From a virus, in IMG/VR virus record IMGVR_UViG_3300030106_003002, positions 1-30,899 of that record: 30,899 nt of DNA. The stretch is one strand, 5' to 3'. The notes under the pieces were generated by a model. It had not been told where the DNA came from. It saw only the letters and a program-made list of their open reading frames with translations, and searched no databases. Numbering within the stretch: position 1 is the first letter of the stretch; the number at the start of each line of letters is the position of its first letter. Below are positions 11,754 to 20,123 of this stretch, piece by piece. The translations under genes and the position numbers were made by a program.

Positions 11754-12083
11754 TTATTGTTCGTTAAAGTTCCACCCTGCAAAGGTATGTACACCATTAT
11801 CCTCAACAGATATTTCTTTAGACTTCCAACCATAAGGCGATTCATCTAAATCATTCCACAACACATCAACAGAGTACATATCAGATGCAACACCCTCAGT
11901 TTCTACATTACCCTCTTTATCAAAGGTAGGTTTTATTACCCATAGATAGCCAAGTTTTACGATTGTATGATTGCCCAATAAATACTCATTACCCTCATCG
12001 TCTGTACCATGTGGCAAAGCAGCAATCTTTTCTTCTGCTTGTTCCTGTGAGTTAAACTCGTATTTTTTAAATAGATATCCCAT
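11754..12083 (-). CDS. Hypothetical protein next to the tail-fibre genes (109 aa)
   Basis: A 109-residue acidic protein with alternating aromatic and polar segments (GYLWVIKPTF, YSVDVLWNDL, VHTFAGWNF). Likely beta-rich. It follows the carbohydrate-binding fibre gene by 4 nt, so it may be a fibre accessory or chaperone. I recognise no family. Confidence 0.6.
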   Translation of the reverse strand: MGYLFKKYEFNSQEQAEEKIAALPHGTDDEGNEYLLGNHTIVKLGYLWVIKPTFDKEGNVETEGVASDMYSVDVLWNDLDESPYGWKSKEISVEDNGVHTFAGWNFNEQ

Positions 12084-12087
12084 TTTC

Positions 12088-13335
12088 TTAACTTGTTAAA
12101 GTTGCTAATTCACTATCGCTTAATGCTTCGTTAAATACGATTAGCTGTTTGCATTTACCATAAAATATAACCCCATCATTGTCATCAAAAGAAAGCTCAT
12201 CTAAACCTATTGGTACGCTTCCTGATGTATCAGTTCCTACTTTTGTACCATTAATAAATAAAGAGAAGTCATCTACTTTATACTTAAAAGCAATTTTATT
12301 AAAATCTCTTATATCTGAAATTGTTGCCAATATATTAACCTGAGTTGATGACCTACTTATAAATGCTTGTATTTGATTTGTTGTGGTTGAAAAACCAAAA
12401 CCTACTCTTTCAAGTTGACCTGCACTCGCTTTAGCTATTCCAATCCTTGCGTTTCCTACATTAGTATCAAACGCTGCAATCTCAGCAAACAAAACGCCCT
12501 CGCTGTCGTTAAACTCTGCACTTGTGCCTGCACTATTACAAGCATCGGCAGATCGTGTTACCTGTCCTGAAGTAGTTTTGATATACGAAGTTGGATAGCT
12601 TCCTTGTTCAACAACAGCACCCCAAGCGTAAATACCTTTAACACCATCAGCACCTGAAAGAGTTTGACTACCATCTGAATTTGTAACGTAAATATGTGGC
12701 TGACCTGTGGTTGAAGTCGTAGTAATTGTAAAAGAACATCTGTACCATCCATTACCAAAATTTTCTATTGAAGATGAGCCACTTCCTGTAATAGAGCCAA
12801 CAGCACCTAAAGATAAATCAAACCAAGCATATTGCCCACCATCGATACGTATCATTCCAAAATCATAGCCACCTGCCTTTAAGAATACGCTATACGTATA
12901 AACAGTAGAGTTTGATAATGTCAAATCTTGATACACACCACCTGAAGAAGTTTGACCTGATTGCTGTATTATTTTTTCAGCGTTTTGTGAGCCATCAGGC
13001 GAAACAATATCGTTTGATGTTACAGAGCTTCTAAATGTAATCCAAGTTGTGTCTAATTCTTCTGAACGTAAAAGTACATTTGTTCTTTGTGGTTCTAAAA
13101 GTAAATGAGGACAATCGCCTACAACACCACTTGTCAAAGGGTAGTCTAATCGTGGTACGTTTGTAGCAACGCTTTCTATCAGTCCATCTTTGTTTACTCT
13201 TGTTGCTGTTGACCCTCTTGTAGCATTAAAATCCCCATTACCATTAGCAGGTAGAACAGAGTATAGGTTATCTGTAGAACCTGCTTTAAATCCACTTGGT
13301 ATTAACGCTACACTTGATTTATCGTATAAACTCAT
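12088..13335 (-). CDS. Receptor-binding tail protein with carbohydrate-binding and LamG/concanavalin-like domains
   Basis: A 415-residue beta-rich protein. The N-terminus (SLYDKSSVALIPSGFKAG, then LYSVLPANGNGDFNATRG) is a module seen in fibres of marine phages, ending with CPHLLLEPQRTNVLL at about 74-88. Residues 90-250 look like a carbohydrate-binding jelly roll (TVYTYSVFLKAG, GNGWYRCSFTI). Residues 275-410 look like a LamG/concanavalin domain with the characteristic FSLFINGTKVGT strand. No tape-measure or hydrolase motif is present, so it is a binder rather than an enzyme. It overlaps the upstream long fibre gene by one base, and probably binds host surface glycans. Confidence 0.75.
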   Translation of the reverse strand: MSLYDKSSVALIPSGFKAGSTDNLYSVLPANGNGDFNATRGSTATRVNKDGLIESVATNVPRLDYPLTSGVVGDCPHLLLEPQRTNVLLRSEELDTTWITFRSSVTSNDIVSPDGSQNAEKIIQQSGQTSSGGVYQDLTLSNSTVYTYSVFLKAGGYDFGMIRIDGGQYAWFDLSLGAVGSITGSGSSSIENFGNGWYRCSFTITTTSTTGQPHIYVTNSDGSQTLSGADGVKGIYAWGAVVEQGSYPTSYIKTTSGQVTRSADACNSAGTSAEFNDSEGVLFAEIAAFDTNVGNARIGIAKASAGQLERVGFGFSTTTNQIQAFISRSSTQVNILATISDIRDFNKIAFKYKVDDFSLFINGTKVGTDTSGSVPIGLDELSFDDNDGVIFYGKCKQLIVFNEALSDSELATLTS

Positions 13336-15395
13336 TAGTTCGCTATTAAAATTTCAAAATTTTGCATAATACTTGTAGCACCCTCTGAAGTGCCACTGTC
13401 TGATAATACTCTACTCGAATGATCCGTAGCAACACCTATAACTTTGTAAAGGTCATTGTTGCTAAATAGAGTTGATTTGATTTCGTTTACTGCCTTACGT
13501 CTTTCTGAGCTACTATCAAGCACAATAAACTCGTCTGTTTCTACCATATCAGCAGTCATATCTGTAAACTCTGATAGGTCTAAACTAAGTGCAGGGGTTG
13601 TAGTACCATTTGTAACATCTAAACCTGTGCCAACTGTAACCTCTGTAACTGTGCCTGTGTTTGTTGTGTATCCTGCACCATTAGTAAGTTGGTTGTTATT
13701 TGTTGGTATTGTTGGCGTTCCTGTCAAACTTGAGTAAGCACCATCAAAGTCAGAAGTACCTGCACCTATTGTAGTCCTAACTGCTGCTGCATCTGCATCA
13801 TCAAGGAACGTCTTAGCAAATGTGCTGATAGTTGTACTTGCAGGTAAACTTAAAGTCTTTATATCTGCATCTACTTCGCTATCCATCAAAGCCCCTGCTG
13901 CTGTAACATTTGCAGTATCGGTAACATCTGCGTTCTCTTCAATACCTGCTAACTTAGTAGATGAAGTGCTGTCAAAACTTATTTTAGCGTTGTTTGCTGT
14001 GATATTATTGGCTTGGGTAGTTGTTATGCCCACTTTAGCGTTGTTCGTGGCTACATCGCTCTCTAAAGTGTCTAAATCAACAGCCTGAGTAACACTTATA
14101 AAGCCTACTTTGGTAGCATCTGCACTTGGATAACTATTTTTAGCTGTGTTAGCTATAATGGCATTGGCTTGACTTGTGGTAATTCCGACTTTTGCGTTGT
14201 TAGTGGCTATGTCAGATTCCATAGTGTCTAAATCTACTGCCTGTGTTACAGTCAAGTGTCCTACCTTAGTTGCATCGCCTGATGGATAAGAATTCTTTGC
14301 AGTGTTTGCAGTGATCGCATTTGCTTGGTCAGTAGTGATACCCACCTTAGCTGTGTTTGCAGTTATTGCGTTTGCTTGTGATGTAGTAATACCTGTTTTA
14401 GCAGTATTTGCAGCAACTGCACTGTTGGCTGCCACACGACCATCTGTAAAGTAAAGATTTGAGCTACCCTCTGTTATATCATCTGTATCAAGCACAACTA
14501 CACCTGTCTGACTATTTACACTATCCACAGGGGCAGTACTTGTTAAGGTAGTTGGCTCAAATTTATTGCTTGATGTTTTAAATTGTAAAACCTGATTGTT
14601 TGATGGGCTTGAAGTAGATATATCTGATAATTCTTTTACTGATATACTATTCAAGGCAGTAGTAACATTAGCAACGTCTGTAACATCAGCATTCGCTTCA
14701 ATGCCTGACAACTTTGAGCTACTTGTAGAATCAAAACTAATCTTAGCTGTATTAGCTGTAATGGCGTTTGCCTGACTTGTAGAGATACCTACCTTAGCAT
14801 TGTTTGTCGTAATATCAGACGCTTGTTGTGCAGTTATGCCTGTCTTGGCATTGTTTGTAGCTACATTTGATTCTAAGGTATCTAAATCTACAGCTTGTGT
14901 TACTGTGATATGCCCTACCTTTGTTGCATCAGCAGAGGGGTATGTGTTTTTAAGAGTGTTGGCTGCTACGCTTGTATTTGCACTTACACGAGCTTCTGTG
15001 TAATATAGATTGCTTGTACCCTCGCTTATATCGTCTGTATCTAAGACCACATCGCCTGTCTGAGTGTTTACGCTTGTAACAGAATTAAGCTCTGTGCTAT
15101 CTACATAATCTTTAACTGCTGCTGTTGTTGGTATAGTCGTATCATTATCGTTACTTGAAATCCCATCTGCTTCATCAACAAACTTTGTGATCGTAATGTT
15201 TTCGCCTGTATCTTTCAAAGAACCAAAAGAAACAGTACCTGATGCCACTACACGACCATCAGTAGATACGCTAACCCCTGTACCATTACCTGCACCATCG
15301 GTAAGCTCAACCTCACTACTGATAGCATTGTTATCATTAGTTTTGATTAGCCCCTCGTAGGTGTCTTTTATTCTTTTGTTTTCAAGATTTGCCAT
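13335..15395 (-). CDS. Repetitive long tail fibre protein
   Basis: A 686-residue fibre. Three long repeats of DATKVGxxxVTQAVDLDTxE begin near residues 156, 374 and 426, with shorter ITxNxAKxGITTxQAN units between them. A second duplicated block, SVNxQTGxVVLDTDDI, occurs near 108 and 292. Repeated hydrophobic residues at regular spacing suggest a trimeric shaft. The C-terminal part (about 520-686) contains SDFDGAYSSLTGTPTIP, a common fibre element. An N-terminal 90 residues may attach to the tail. Repeat-rich DNA here could recombine to lengthen or shorten the shaft. The next gene is the receptor-binding protein. Confidence 0.8.
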   Translation of the reverse strand: MANLENKRIKDTYEGLIKTNDNNAISSEVELTDGAGNGTGVSVSTDGRVVASGTVSFGSLKDTGENITITKFVDEADGISSNDNDTTIPTTAAVKDYVDSTELNSVTSVNTQTGDVVLDTDDISEGTSNLYYTEARVSANTSVAANTLKNTYPSADATKVGHITVTQAVDLDTLESNVATNNAKTGITAQQASDITTNNAKVGISTSQANAITANTAKISFDSTSSSKLSGIEANADVTDVANVTTALNSISVKELSDISTSSPSNNQVLQFKTSSNKFEPTTLTSTAPVDSVNSQTGVVVLDTDDITEGSSNLYFTDGRVAANSAVAANTAKTGITTSQANAITANTAKVGITTDQANAITANTAKNSYPSGDATKVGHLTVTQAVDLDTMESDIATNNAKVGITTSQANAIIANTAKNSYPSADATKVGFISVTQAVDLDTLESDVATNNAKVGITTTQANNITANNAKISFDSTSSTKLAGIEENADVTDTANVTAAGALMDSEVDADIKTLSLPASTTISTFAKTFLDDADAAAVRTTIGAGTSDFDGAYSSLTGTPTIPTNNNQLTNGAGYTTNTGTVTEVTVGTGLDVTNGTTTPALSLDLSEFTDMTADMVETDEFIVLDSSSERRKAVNEIKSTLFSNNDLYKVIGVATDHSSRVLSDSGTSEGATSIMQNFEILIAN

Positions 15396-15475
15396 ACTTT
15401 ACTTTCGGTCTTTTGCAAAAATCTTTTTAGTTTAACTATGTTCTTATCTTTCGGTTTATATCTTACAGTACCCAT
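15368..15475 (-). CDS. Small basic protein bridging two structural genes (35 aa)
   Basis: A 35-residue ORF beginning MGTVRYKPKDKNIVKLKRF and ending VWQILKTKE. It is basic and helical. It overlaps the connector gene by 13 nt and the fibre gene by 28 nt in another frame, filling the only gap (67 nt) between them. The compact layout makes it plausible; function unknown. Confidence 0.45.
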   Translation of the reverse strand: MGTVRYKPKDKNIVKLKRFLQKTESKVWQILKTKE

Positions 15476-15963
15476 CCGTTAAATAAACTATCAGTATCAG
15501 GGTAAACATCACTATCTGAGTTACTTCTGTACTCAGGAAACAAATTATCATTAAAACTCATATAATCAATAAATCTACGAGTGTAATACTCGGCTGTATC
15601 TCGTGCCTTAGCTACTAAATAGTCAACCTCTGATTTACTTACGCTTTCTGCGTTTTCAGATGTATGCTTAAACACACCACCATTTTTAATTTGATATGCA
15701 GCGTAAGGTAGGTAGTTGACTTGCGCCCACCATATAAGCATGGGTTGTACATAATCATTCACAAGACTTAAATAATTACCTGCAAGTGTACCTGCAATAA
15801 TATCTGCGCTAATCTTATTGTAGAGATCAGTTCCTAAATAGTTCTGAATCTCAATCTCTTGTGCTATTTTGATAAATTGTATAAACTTGTCAGTGTCAGT
15901 ATTACCATCAATAATACTGTTCTTTACAAGGTCTGTACGTGATATAAATAGTGCTGTTGCCAT
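15463..15963 (-). CDS. Head-tail connector/adaptor protein
   Basis: A 166-residue helical protein directly after the portal gene. The N-terminal ALFISRTDLVKNS segment, an EIQNYLGTDLYNKI block (about 56-67) and a helical bundle resemble HK97 gp6-type adaptor proteins of Bacteroidota phages. The overlap of one base with the portal gene and its location support a role at the portal ring. Family call is by pattern and context only. Confidence 0.65.
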   Translation of the reverse strand: MATALFISRTDLVKNSIIDGNTDTDKFIQFIKIAQEIEIQNYLGTDLYNKISADIIAGTLAGNYLSLVNDYVQPMLIWWAQVNYLPYAAYQIKNGGVFKHTSENAESVSKSEVDYLVAKARDTAEYYTRRFIDYMSFNDNLFPEYRSNSDSDVYPDTDSLFNGWVL

Positions 15964-17741
15964 TATCCTTTATAATTTGGGTGGTGTCCGTTATTTGGCA
16001 TATCCTTTGGTGCTTTCTCTGCATCCTTATATCCTCGTGGTGTAGGCGAATAAGACTTAGGTATCTTATCTACTTCATCGTAGTTTTGGATAACCTTTTT
16101 CATAGTCTTAGATTTTAGTCTGTATAAGACCTCTTCCCATCTATGCCCACAGTTTACCCCACCTTTAAATCTAAATAAATCGTATGCTTTGCCTTTATGC
16201 CCAAAAGACTTATTTACACCTGCATTACTCGCTTTGTCAATATCCTCTATGCGATATACTACACCTCTACCACTTCTGCTCATCATAATACGACAGAATT
16301 GTCTTGATTTGCCTGAGCTGTACTTTTCAGCGTATCGGTATCTTACTTTATATAAGGATTTGTCCAAGTAGCTAAACCCACTTTTTTTAGAATCTATTGA
16401 CTTCTTTTCTAATTTCTCTTTTTTTGATTCAATGTGCTTTACAGCCCAATCCTCTATACTTTCGTTATCATCGCTTTGTTCTCTTACATCAACTGCTTCC
16501 CATCGGTTTGATATGGTTTCGCCCCTAAGCTCATCAAGGATAAGGTCAAATTCTTCATCGGTCAAGTCCTCTTTTGATAACTCACAGCATTGTTTGCTCA
16601 TTTTAACCCCTGTTTCCTCTTCTCGTGTTTCCATATCGGCTACATTGTCAAGGTCGGTAAACTCTAAAGGTTGTAAAGTCTTAAAGTATAGGTTAAGTGA
16701 GATATTATTATACGCAAGGATTTGATCAAAGTTTTCTATAAGCAAACGCTGAAATGGTCTAATTACTGTGTTGTCCAATAGCAAGGTAGCTGTTTTAAGC
16801 TCGTCTGCGTTATTTCCAAGCCCTGTATTGTCTTTAATTCCTAAAAGCATAGGGGATACTACCCTGTGTGAAACGAGTATCTTACGTGCACTCTCATCGC
16901 TTAAAAACTGATATTGATTATGAGCATCAGAAAGCTGTATTGGTTGTATATCAGCAGCAGTTTCAGCATTATCGTTAAATGCTAAGATAAACTTACCTGC
17001 GTTGCTACTACCACTAAACTTTTCATATATACGTCTTTCGATTAGTTCTCTTTGCTCAGGATCAGGTGTTCCGTTGTTAAAGTTAATAAGCATAGATGGC
17101 GCAAGACCATTCATGATATTGTTTAAGTGATAGTTGCTTATCTCTTCCTCTAATTCTGCATATTGAGTGCCACCTTGATAGTCAACAGGCGAATAATACT
17201 TAAATCCTGCTCTATAAGGTTTGATGTACATAATCTCTAACCCCTCTTTAGATGTACCAAAGGCAGGGATTCTTTTAAGTTCACTACTTCGCTTGTACTT
17301 AGACCAATCATTAAAATAAAAGTACGCTTCTATCTCGCCCTTGTCATTGCACTTCTCAGCTCGTAATGTTTCAACAGGTATGTGTTCAAGTGTTACAATC
17401 TTAGTTCTATCTTTTGAGTAAATTACTTGTAAAGCACATTGACCCATCAGCTTGTAGTCATAAACTAACTTGCGCACACAATCATCATTAAATAAAGACA
17501 CCATCTGTGCGTATTGATCAGGTTTTCTGTTGCTGTCAGTAGCATCTAAGCCCTTACCATAAATCATCTCACTAATTCCGTTAATGATAGCATTGTTAGT
17601 AGGGCTACCATTATATCTGTCTATAAGATATTGAAAGTAGTTGTTATCATCGCCATAGCTCACAAATTCCTGATTCCGTACTTCTTTTACAGTAGGGCTT
17701 GTGTAGGTGCTTAGGTTAACTATTCTTAAATCGTTTTTCAT
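15963..17741 (-). CDS. Portal protein with C-terminal extra domain
   Basis: A 592-residue portal. The first 400 residues show the portal plan: YGDDNNYFQYLIDRYNGS near the start, the wing/clip LEHIPVETLRAEK and SMLINFNNGTPDPEQ, then SHRVVSPMLLGIKDNTG near 290-310 in the stem and crown region. A distinct C-terminal part (about 430-592) is basic. It contains RQFCRIMMSR, VNKSFGHKGKAYDLFRFKGG, and a CGHRWEEVLYR segment (Cys and His near 535). This resembles the head-morphogenesis (MuF/SPP1 gp7-like) C-terminal motif ending CRHxW, so portal and minor capsid functions may be fused. It overlaps both neighbours by 1-4 nt. Confidence 0.85.
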   Translation of the reverse strand: MKNDLRIVNLSTYTSPTVKEVRNQEFVSYGDDNNYFQYLIDRYNGSPTNNAIINGISEMIYGKGLDATDSNRKPDQYAQMVSLFNDDCVRKLVYDYKLMGQCALQVIYSKDRTKIVTLEHIPVETLRAEKCNDKGEIEAYFYFNDWSKYKRSSELKRIPAFGTSKEGLEIMYIKPYRAGFKYYSPVDYQGGTQYAELEEEISNYHLNNIMNGLAPSMLINFNNGTPDPEQRELIERRIYEKFSGSSNAGKFILAFNDNAETAADIQPIQLSDAHNQYQFLSDESARKILVSHRVVSPMLLGIKDNTGLGNNADELKTATLLLDNTVIRPFQRLLIENFDQILAYNNISLNLYFKTLQPLEFTDLDNVADMETREEETGVKMSKQCCELSKEDLTDEEFDLILDELRGETISNRWEAVDVREQSDDNESIEDWAVKHIESKKEKLEKKSIDSKKSGFSYLDKSLYKVRYRYAEKYSSGKSRQFCRIMMSRSGRGVVYRIEDIDKASNAGVNKSFGHKGKAYDLFRFKGGVNCGHRWEEVLYRLKSKTMKKVIQNYDEVDKIPKSYSPTPRGYKDAEKAPKDMPNNGHHPNYKG

Positions 17742-18085
17742 AATATAATATAATCGTTATCGTAGGTAGTTTCTGTTGTGTATTCCCCTTGATTAACTGT
17801 ATAATAGTTATTCGTGTCTTGGTCAACTGTCTGATCTGTGCAAAACACTTTATCTTTATATATAACGCTTGTACCCTCTTTTATTGTTAAATCATAAAAC
17901 CTACCCTCTTTTAATGCAAGAGCTTGACTTATAACTAAGTGATTTTTGTTGGTAGTAGCAGATGATGTATATGTAACAGATGTGTTTGTAGAATCATCCC
18001 TAAATATCAAACTCACATTCGTTGCATATGAGCGTGGTATAACCTTTATGGTCTGAGCATCCGTTGATGTAGTTAGTTTTATCAT
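17738..18085 (-). CDS. Tandem structural paralogue 2 (115 aa)
   Basis: A beta-rich 115-residue protein. It matches the preceding gene product at the start (LTTSTD-x-Q-x-I-x-VIPR) and the end (FCTDQTVDQDTNNYY). It lacks the roughly 25-residue central insert of its partner. The position between the tail tube and portal and the beta composition suggest a head decoration or head-tail joining protein. Overlaps its paralogue and the portal gene by 4 nt. Confidence 0.65.
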   Translation of the reverse strand: MIKLTTSTDAQTIKVIPRSYATNVSLIFRDDSTNTSVTYTSSATTNKNHLVISQALALKEGRFYDLTIKEGTSVIYKDKVFCTDQTVDQDTNNYYTVNQGEYTTETTYDNDYIIL

Positions 18086-18498
18086 AATACTATAAACTCG
18101 TTATCAGCAGAGTGTGTTACATATTGGTTTTTGTTAATCTGATAGTAAGAGTTTGTACTTTGGTCTATCGTTTGATTTGTGCAAAACATCATACCCTTGA
18201 ATATCTTGCCTACTGTATCCTGCAACACAAAAGAATAGTATGTATCTTCTGTAAGGGTGTATTTATTGTTTATTCTTAAAAAAGTAGAACCCTCTGAAAA
18301 CGAAAACCCACTACCATTCCACTCTACCTGTGAACCACTAAACGTAGCTGTATATGTATCCCAATCTTGGTCTGCTGTATATTCAGTAACTATGTTCGTT
18401 GATTCGTTTCTTACAAACATTGTTAATGCACCTGATACAGCCCTGCGTGGTATTACATCTATACTTTGCGAATCTGTCGATGTAGTTAAGATATGCAT
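18082..18498 (-). CDS. Tandem structural paralogue 1 (138 aa)
   Basis: A beta-rich 138-residue protein homologous to its downstream neighbour (start LTTSTDSQSIDVIPR, end FCTNQTIDQSTNSYY). It begins only 5 nt below promoter-like element P3. The start is confirmed by alignment with the paralogue, so the close spacing is real. Probable virion protein, function unknown. It heads the portal operon. Confidence 0.65.
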   Translation of the reverse strand: MHILTTSTDSQSIDVIPRRAVSGALTMFVRNESTNIVTEYTADQDWDTYTATFSGSQVEWNGSGFSFSEGSTFLRINNKYTLTEDTYYSFVLQDTVGKIFKGMMFCTNQTIDQSTNSYYQINKNQYVTHSADNEFIVL

Positions 18499-18503
18499 AC
18501 CTA

Positions 18504-18529
18504 TATAACGTATAGATTCTGAATTTTGT
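18504..18529 (-). promoter_or_regulatory. Phage bipartite promoter-like element P3
   Basis: Minus strand: ACAAAAT (18529-18523), 10 nt, TACGTTATA (18512-18504). It is immediately downstream of a terminator (18535-18560) and 5 nt upstream of the ATG at 18498. The terminator-then-promoter order supports the promoter reading. Confidence 0.75.
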
Positions 18530-18534
18530 GTAAT

Positions 18535-18560
18535 AAAAAAGGGGGCTTTTACACCCCCCC
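18535..18560 (-). terminator. Rho-independent terminator after the major tail protein
   Basis: Minus strand: a GGGGG/CCCCC stem (from 18560 towards 18541) with an 8-10 nt loop, followed by six uridines. It lies about 58 nt after the tail-tube gene stop and ends the capsid/tail-tube transcript. Confidence 0.8.
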
Positions 18561-18617
18561 ATATTTAACTAAACCAAACTTAATGAAAAAACTATACGCA
18601 AATATACAAAAAATATA

Positions 18618-19139
18618 TTAAGGCGTAGGATTAATTGGTGATGATGAATCATCAGTCGGTAATGATGCTACAAAGAAAGGTGGTGCTGTTTCCTGAGCAG
18701 TAAGGGTAAGTGTAAATCCACTTAAATCCCCCATAGCTGCACCTGTAACAACTGTCCCCCCTGTAACTTCTGAACCATGATCTTTACCTACTAAAAAGCC
18801 GTTGCCATTGTAATCTTCAACAACAATTTGAGGTCTGCCATGAGCTAAGAGCTTAATCTGCTCTTGAGTAGCTACATCTAAAAACGTAAATGTAACATTA
18901 AGGGTTGATTCATAAAAAGTAGTGCCATTTTCTCTTGACGAGTTAATAGCAGTTTCTAATGATGAATTACCCTTGATTTCATATTTGTAGAAAGAAACAC
19001 TATCATCTAAAGTGATTGTACCTGAGCTGTCAGTTAAGGCAGCTGTGGTACTTGTATAAGGTCCAAAGTAAATGTTTTTCAGCCCACCTACACCACTCTT
19101 ACATGGTAACGCTCTTCCGTTTGATACTGCACAAGCCAT
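18618..19139 (-). CDS. Major tail (tube) protein
   Basis: A 173-residue beta-rich protein beginning MACAVSNGRALPCKSGVGG, the usual start of tail-tube proteins in Bacteroidota siphoviruses. Typical later elements are the strand YKYEIKGNSSLETAINSSR, NGTTFYESTLNVTF, and LAHGRPQIVVEDYNGN. It follows the major capsid gene after a hairpin that may limit expression. Tubes stack in hexameric rings around the tape measure. Assignment is by pattern and context. Confidence 0.8.
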   Translation of the reverse strand: MACAVSNGRALPCKSGVGGLKNIYFGPYTSTTAALTDSSGTITLDDSVSFYKYEIKGNSSLETAINSSRENGTTFYESTLNVTFTFLDVATQEQIKLLAHGRPQIVVEDYNGNGFLVGKDHGSEVTGGTVVTGAAMGDLSGFTLTLTAQETAPPFFVASLPTDDSSSPINPTP

Positions 19140-19155
19140 ATTAATTTTATTTTAA

Positions 19156-19196
19156 TAAAAAAGGGTAGGTAGGCACTCGGCTTACCCACCCTTTTT
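19156..19196 (-). terminator. Terminator-like hairpin after the major capsid gene
   Basis: Minus strand: GGGTGGGTAAGC pairs imperfectly with GCCTACCTACCC around a CGAGT loop (19191-19162), then a uridine run. It sits in the gap between capsid and tail-tube genes, which have no promoter between them. It probably reduces, rather than ends, transcription, or protects the capsid mRNA 3' end. Confidence 0.75.
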
Positions 19197-19214
19197 AAGT
19201 TAGAGAATTATTTA

Positions 19215-20111
19215 TTAAGAGTACAGCACTACATCGCTTCCTACCCCTATCTGTACACCTGCTGTGTATCTCATGATTACTCGAACATTTTGTGAGCCGT
19301 CTAAATCAGCCATGTCTAAAACACGAGTTTCATTTCTATCATTTAGCAAACCTGTGCCAAAGAATAGGTTAGACTTACGAGCAGCCATCATAGCGTTGTC
19401 GCCGAGACCTTTAGTTACAAATAATGGGATACCTTGGAAGTTCATCTCAGTTTGCCCTACGTTGTAAAGCTCACGATATCCTAATGCAGCTTGAGCAGCG
19501 ATATATTGCTTAGCGATATGCGATGAGATATAGATGTGTAAATCATCTGAACCATATACACCACTTGGGATTGCATCAACAACTTTAGCTATCTCAGCGA
19601 TAACATTTGAAGAAGTGATGGCAATACCTGATACATCGACTACGTCTGAATCAGCACCTGCAAGTGTAACAAGACCATCAAAATTACCCTCACCTGCACT
19701 TCCTGACCATATAGAAGTTTCAGTAGCTTGTGCAACCTCAGCAGCTACACGAGCGATAACGAAGTCAGAGAACAATGGTGGTAGCTCATCAAAAGCTGAA
19801 AAGCCCATTTGAGCAGCTTCCCAATCAGAGTGCAATTCTTTCTTACAAACTTGTAAGTTAACTTGCAATTCAGTTGGTGTAAGTACTTTCTCAGTTAGAG
19901 TAAGACCTGATGTAGTTGAATCAAAGTCGCAATCAGCAGATCGTACAAGATTTGAGAACGCACCTACTTTCATAGCAGCTTTGAATTTGATGTTAGGTAG
20001 AATTGTGATTCCACCCTCATCTAAAGTTTTAGCAGAGAACAAGGATGCAGCAATGTACTTACCTGCGAATTCCCCTGCATAACTTGAACCTGTAATAGTT
20101 GGATTTGGCAT
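19215..20111 (-). CDS. Major capsid protein
   Basis: A 298-residue protein directly downstream of the scaffold-like gene (12-nt spacing) and upstream of the tail-tube gene, the standard capsid position. Sequence features consistent with an HK97-fold shell protein include an N-terminal arm (MPNPTITGSSYAGEFAGKY), a long helix with CKKELHSDWEAAQMG near 89-103, a spine helix FSDFVIARVAAEVAQATE, and the P-domain-like YGSDDLHIYISSHIAKQYI. No fused delta/protease domain. Identity is assigned from position, size and composition. Confidence 0.82.
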   Translation of the reverse strand: MPNPTITGSSYAGEFAGKYIAASLFSAKTLDEGGITILPNIKFKAAMKVGAFSNLVRSADCDFDSTTSGLTLTEKVLTPTELQVNLQVCKKELHSDWEAAQMGFSAFDELPPLFSDFVIARVAAEVAQATETSIWSGSAGEGNFDGLVTLAGADSDVVDVSGIAITSSNVIAEIAKVVDAIPSGVYGSDDLHIYISSHIAKQYIAAQAALGYRELYNVGQTEMNFQGIPLFVTKGLGDNAMMAARKSNLFFGTGLLNDRNETRVLDMADLDGSQNVRVIMRYTAGVQIGVGSDVVLYS

Positions 20112-20123
20112 TTTTATTTAAAT

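Noticed and set aside
12558-12758. 66-codon minus-strand ORF inside the receptor-binding gene
   Set aside because: Alternative frame of a long gene with clear domains; Leu/Val-rich shadow composition.
17861-17869. A seventh TACGTTATA-like sequence inside the 115-aa gene
   Set aside because: It reads AGCGTTATA on the minus strand, has no upstream A-rich box at 10 nt and lies within a gene.
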